A stretch of 64,000 bases of DNA. Origin: Streptomyces sp. WMMC500. Lineage in GTDB: Bacteria; Actinomycetota; Actinomycetes; Streptomycetales; Streptomycetaceae. Made by a program: the position numbers and the translations under genes. The notes under the pieces were generated by a model. It had not been told where the DNA came from. It saw nothing but the letters and a program-made list of their open reading frames with translations, and searched no databases. The DNA is taken from NCBI RefSeq assembly GCF_027497195.1, contig NZ_CP114905.1, positions 7,852,001-7,916,000 of the forward strand, given 5' to 3'. Every line of letters starts with the position of its first letter. Position 1 is the first letter of the stretch. Below, in pieces: positions 63,645-64,000 of the stretch.

Positions 63645-63655
63645 TGAAAATTTCA
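63645..63655. promoter_or_regulatory. TGAAAATTTCA palindrome in the divergent XRE/HATPase promoter
   Basis: An AT-rich inverted repeat (extended CTCTGAAA-A-TTTCACAG) between the divergent starts, close in sequence to 62229-62238. Candidate XRE operator. GTTG-N8-CAAC follows at about 63664-63679. Confidence 0.45.
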
Positions 63656-63700
63656 CAGTGAGGGTTGCCAAGTGACAACGGCGGGGCCATAGTTTGGGCT

Positions 63701-64000
63701 GTGAGCCAGTCCACACAGCCGTATCGCTCGGGGGTCGTGACACAGGGCCCCGGCTTGCCGGGATCCCGTTCGGGGGTCGATGCGGCGCGGTGCGGTTTCG
63801 AGGTGCCGGGCCGCGCGGAGGCCGTCACGGTCGCCCGCCGGCTCGCCCGCGAGCAACTGCACCGCTGGGGGGTGGAGGACGAGGTGGGCGACAGCGCCAC
63901 CCTCGTCCTCTCGGAACTGGTGACCAACGCACTGCTGCATACGGGGAGTCGGCGCATAGGGTGCGAGCTGCGCTGCAGCGCCGACCGCCTGCGGCTGGCC
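63701..64000 (+). CDS. HATPase_c (anti-sigma-like) ATP-binding protein, 3' end cut by window edge
   Basis: The first 100 residues are visible from a GTG at 63701. After a ~30-residue variable N-terminus the fold begins with FEVPGRAEAVTVARRLA and the N-box SELVTNALLHTGSRRI, typical of SpoIIAB/RsbW-like ATP-binding regulators without a kinase partner domain. No clear ribosome-binding site is seen, so the transcript may be leaderless. It is the third member of the WhiJ-type trio. Confidence 0.85.
   Translation, partial: MSQSTQPYRSGVVTQGPGLPGSRSGVDAARCGFEVPGRAEAVTVARRLAREQLHRWGVEDEVGDSATLVLSELVTNALLHTGSRRIGCELRCSADRLRLA

Overview
The window is very GC-rich chromosomal DNA from a Streptomyces or close relative. 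The evidence is the codon use with G or C in third positions, many GTG/TTG starts, four-base ATGA/GTGA gene overlaps, and the genes BldD, actinobacterial IHF (sIHF), WhiJ-type regulator loci and a cyclic-di-AMP riboswitch. From memory, gene order from about 1 to 47 kb follows the S. coelicolor relA-to-rpe block (roughly SCO1513 down to the SCO1460s). No tRNA, rRNA, insertion sequence, phage gene or CRISPR array was found.

Layout. 0-10 kb: relA (5' end cut by the window edge), a DUF349 protein on the other strand, a membrane-anchored cyclophilin, a metallo-hydrolase coupled to hisS, a VKOR-type membrane protein, rarA and rpsD; rpsD is preceded by a close match to a DtxR/IdeR iron box. 10-16 kb: two small membrane-associated proteins, alaS, ruvX and mltG. 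16-20.3 kb: the shikimate genes aroE, then aroC-aroK-aroB-aroQ in overlapping array. 20.4-24.6 kb: a small secreted protein, a P-loop protein, an M24 peptidase-fold protein with an altered metal site, efp, nusB, and divergently bldD with a BldD box in its own upstream region. 24.8-35 kb: the whole UMP pathway (pyrR-pyrB-pyrC-unknown membrane protein-carA-carB-pyrD-pyrF), headed by a PyrR-binding RNA hairpin. 35-47 kb: sIHF, gmk, rpoZ, coaBC, metK, priA, an HTH-like protein, fmt, rsmB, rpe and a SorC-type sugar-sensing regulator.

47-64 kb is the accessory part. A membrane acyltransferase overlaps a large ATPase/LuxR regulator and stands opposite an MFS exporter. Then comes a galactoside-use locus: divergent arms hold (minus) a GH42 beta-galactosidase, sugar-binding lipoprotein, two ABC permeases and a D-galactonate dehydratase, and (plus) an SDR dehydrogenase and a GntR/FadR regulator. 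No ABC ATPase is encoded, so a shared one such as MsiK is presumably used. Next are a LysM cell-wall protein under a ydaO-type c-di-AMP riboswitch, a short luciferase-fold protein, and a WhiJ-like trio (DUF397, XRE/DUF5753, divergent HATPase) that runs off the right edge.

I did not find a clearly new multi-gene system. The observations most worth checking are the iron box before rpsD, the degenerate M24 protein next to efp, the oxidative galactoside locus, the conserved unknown protein inside the pyr operon, and several palindromes in intergenic DNA.
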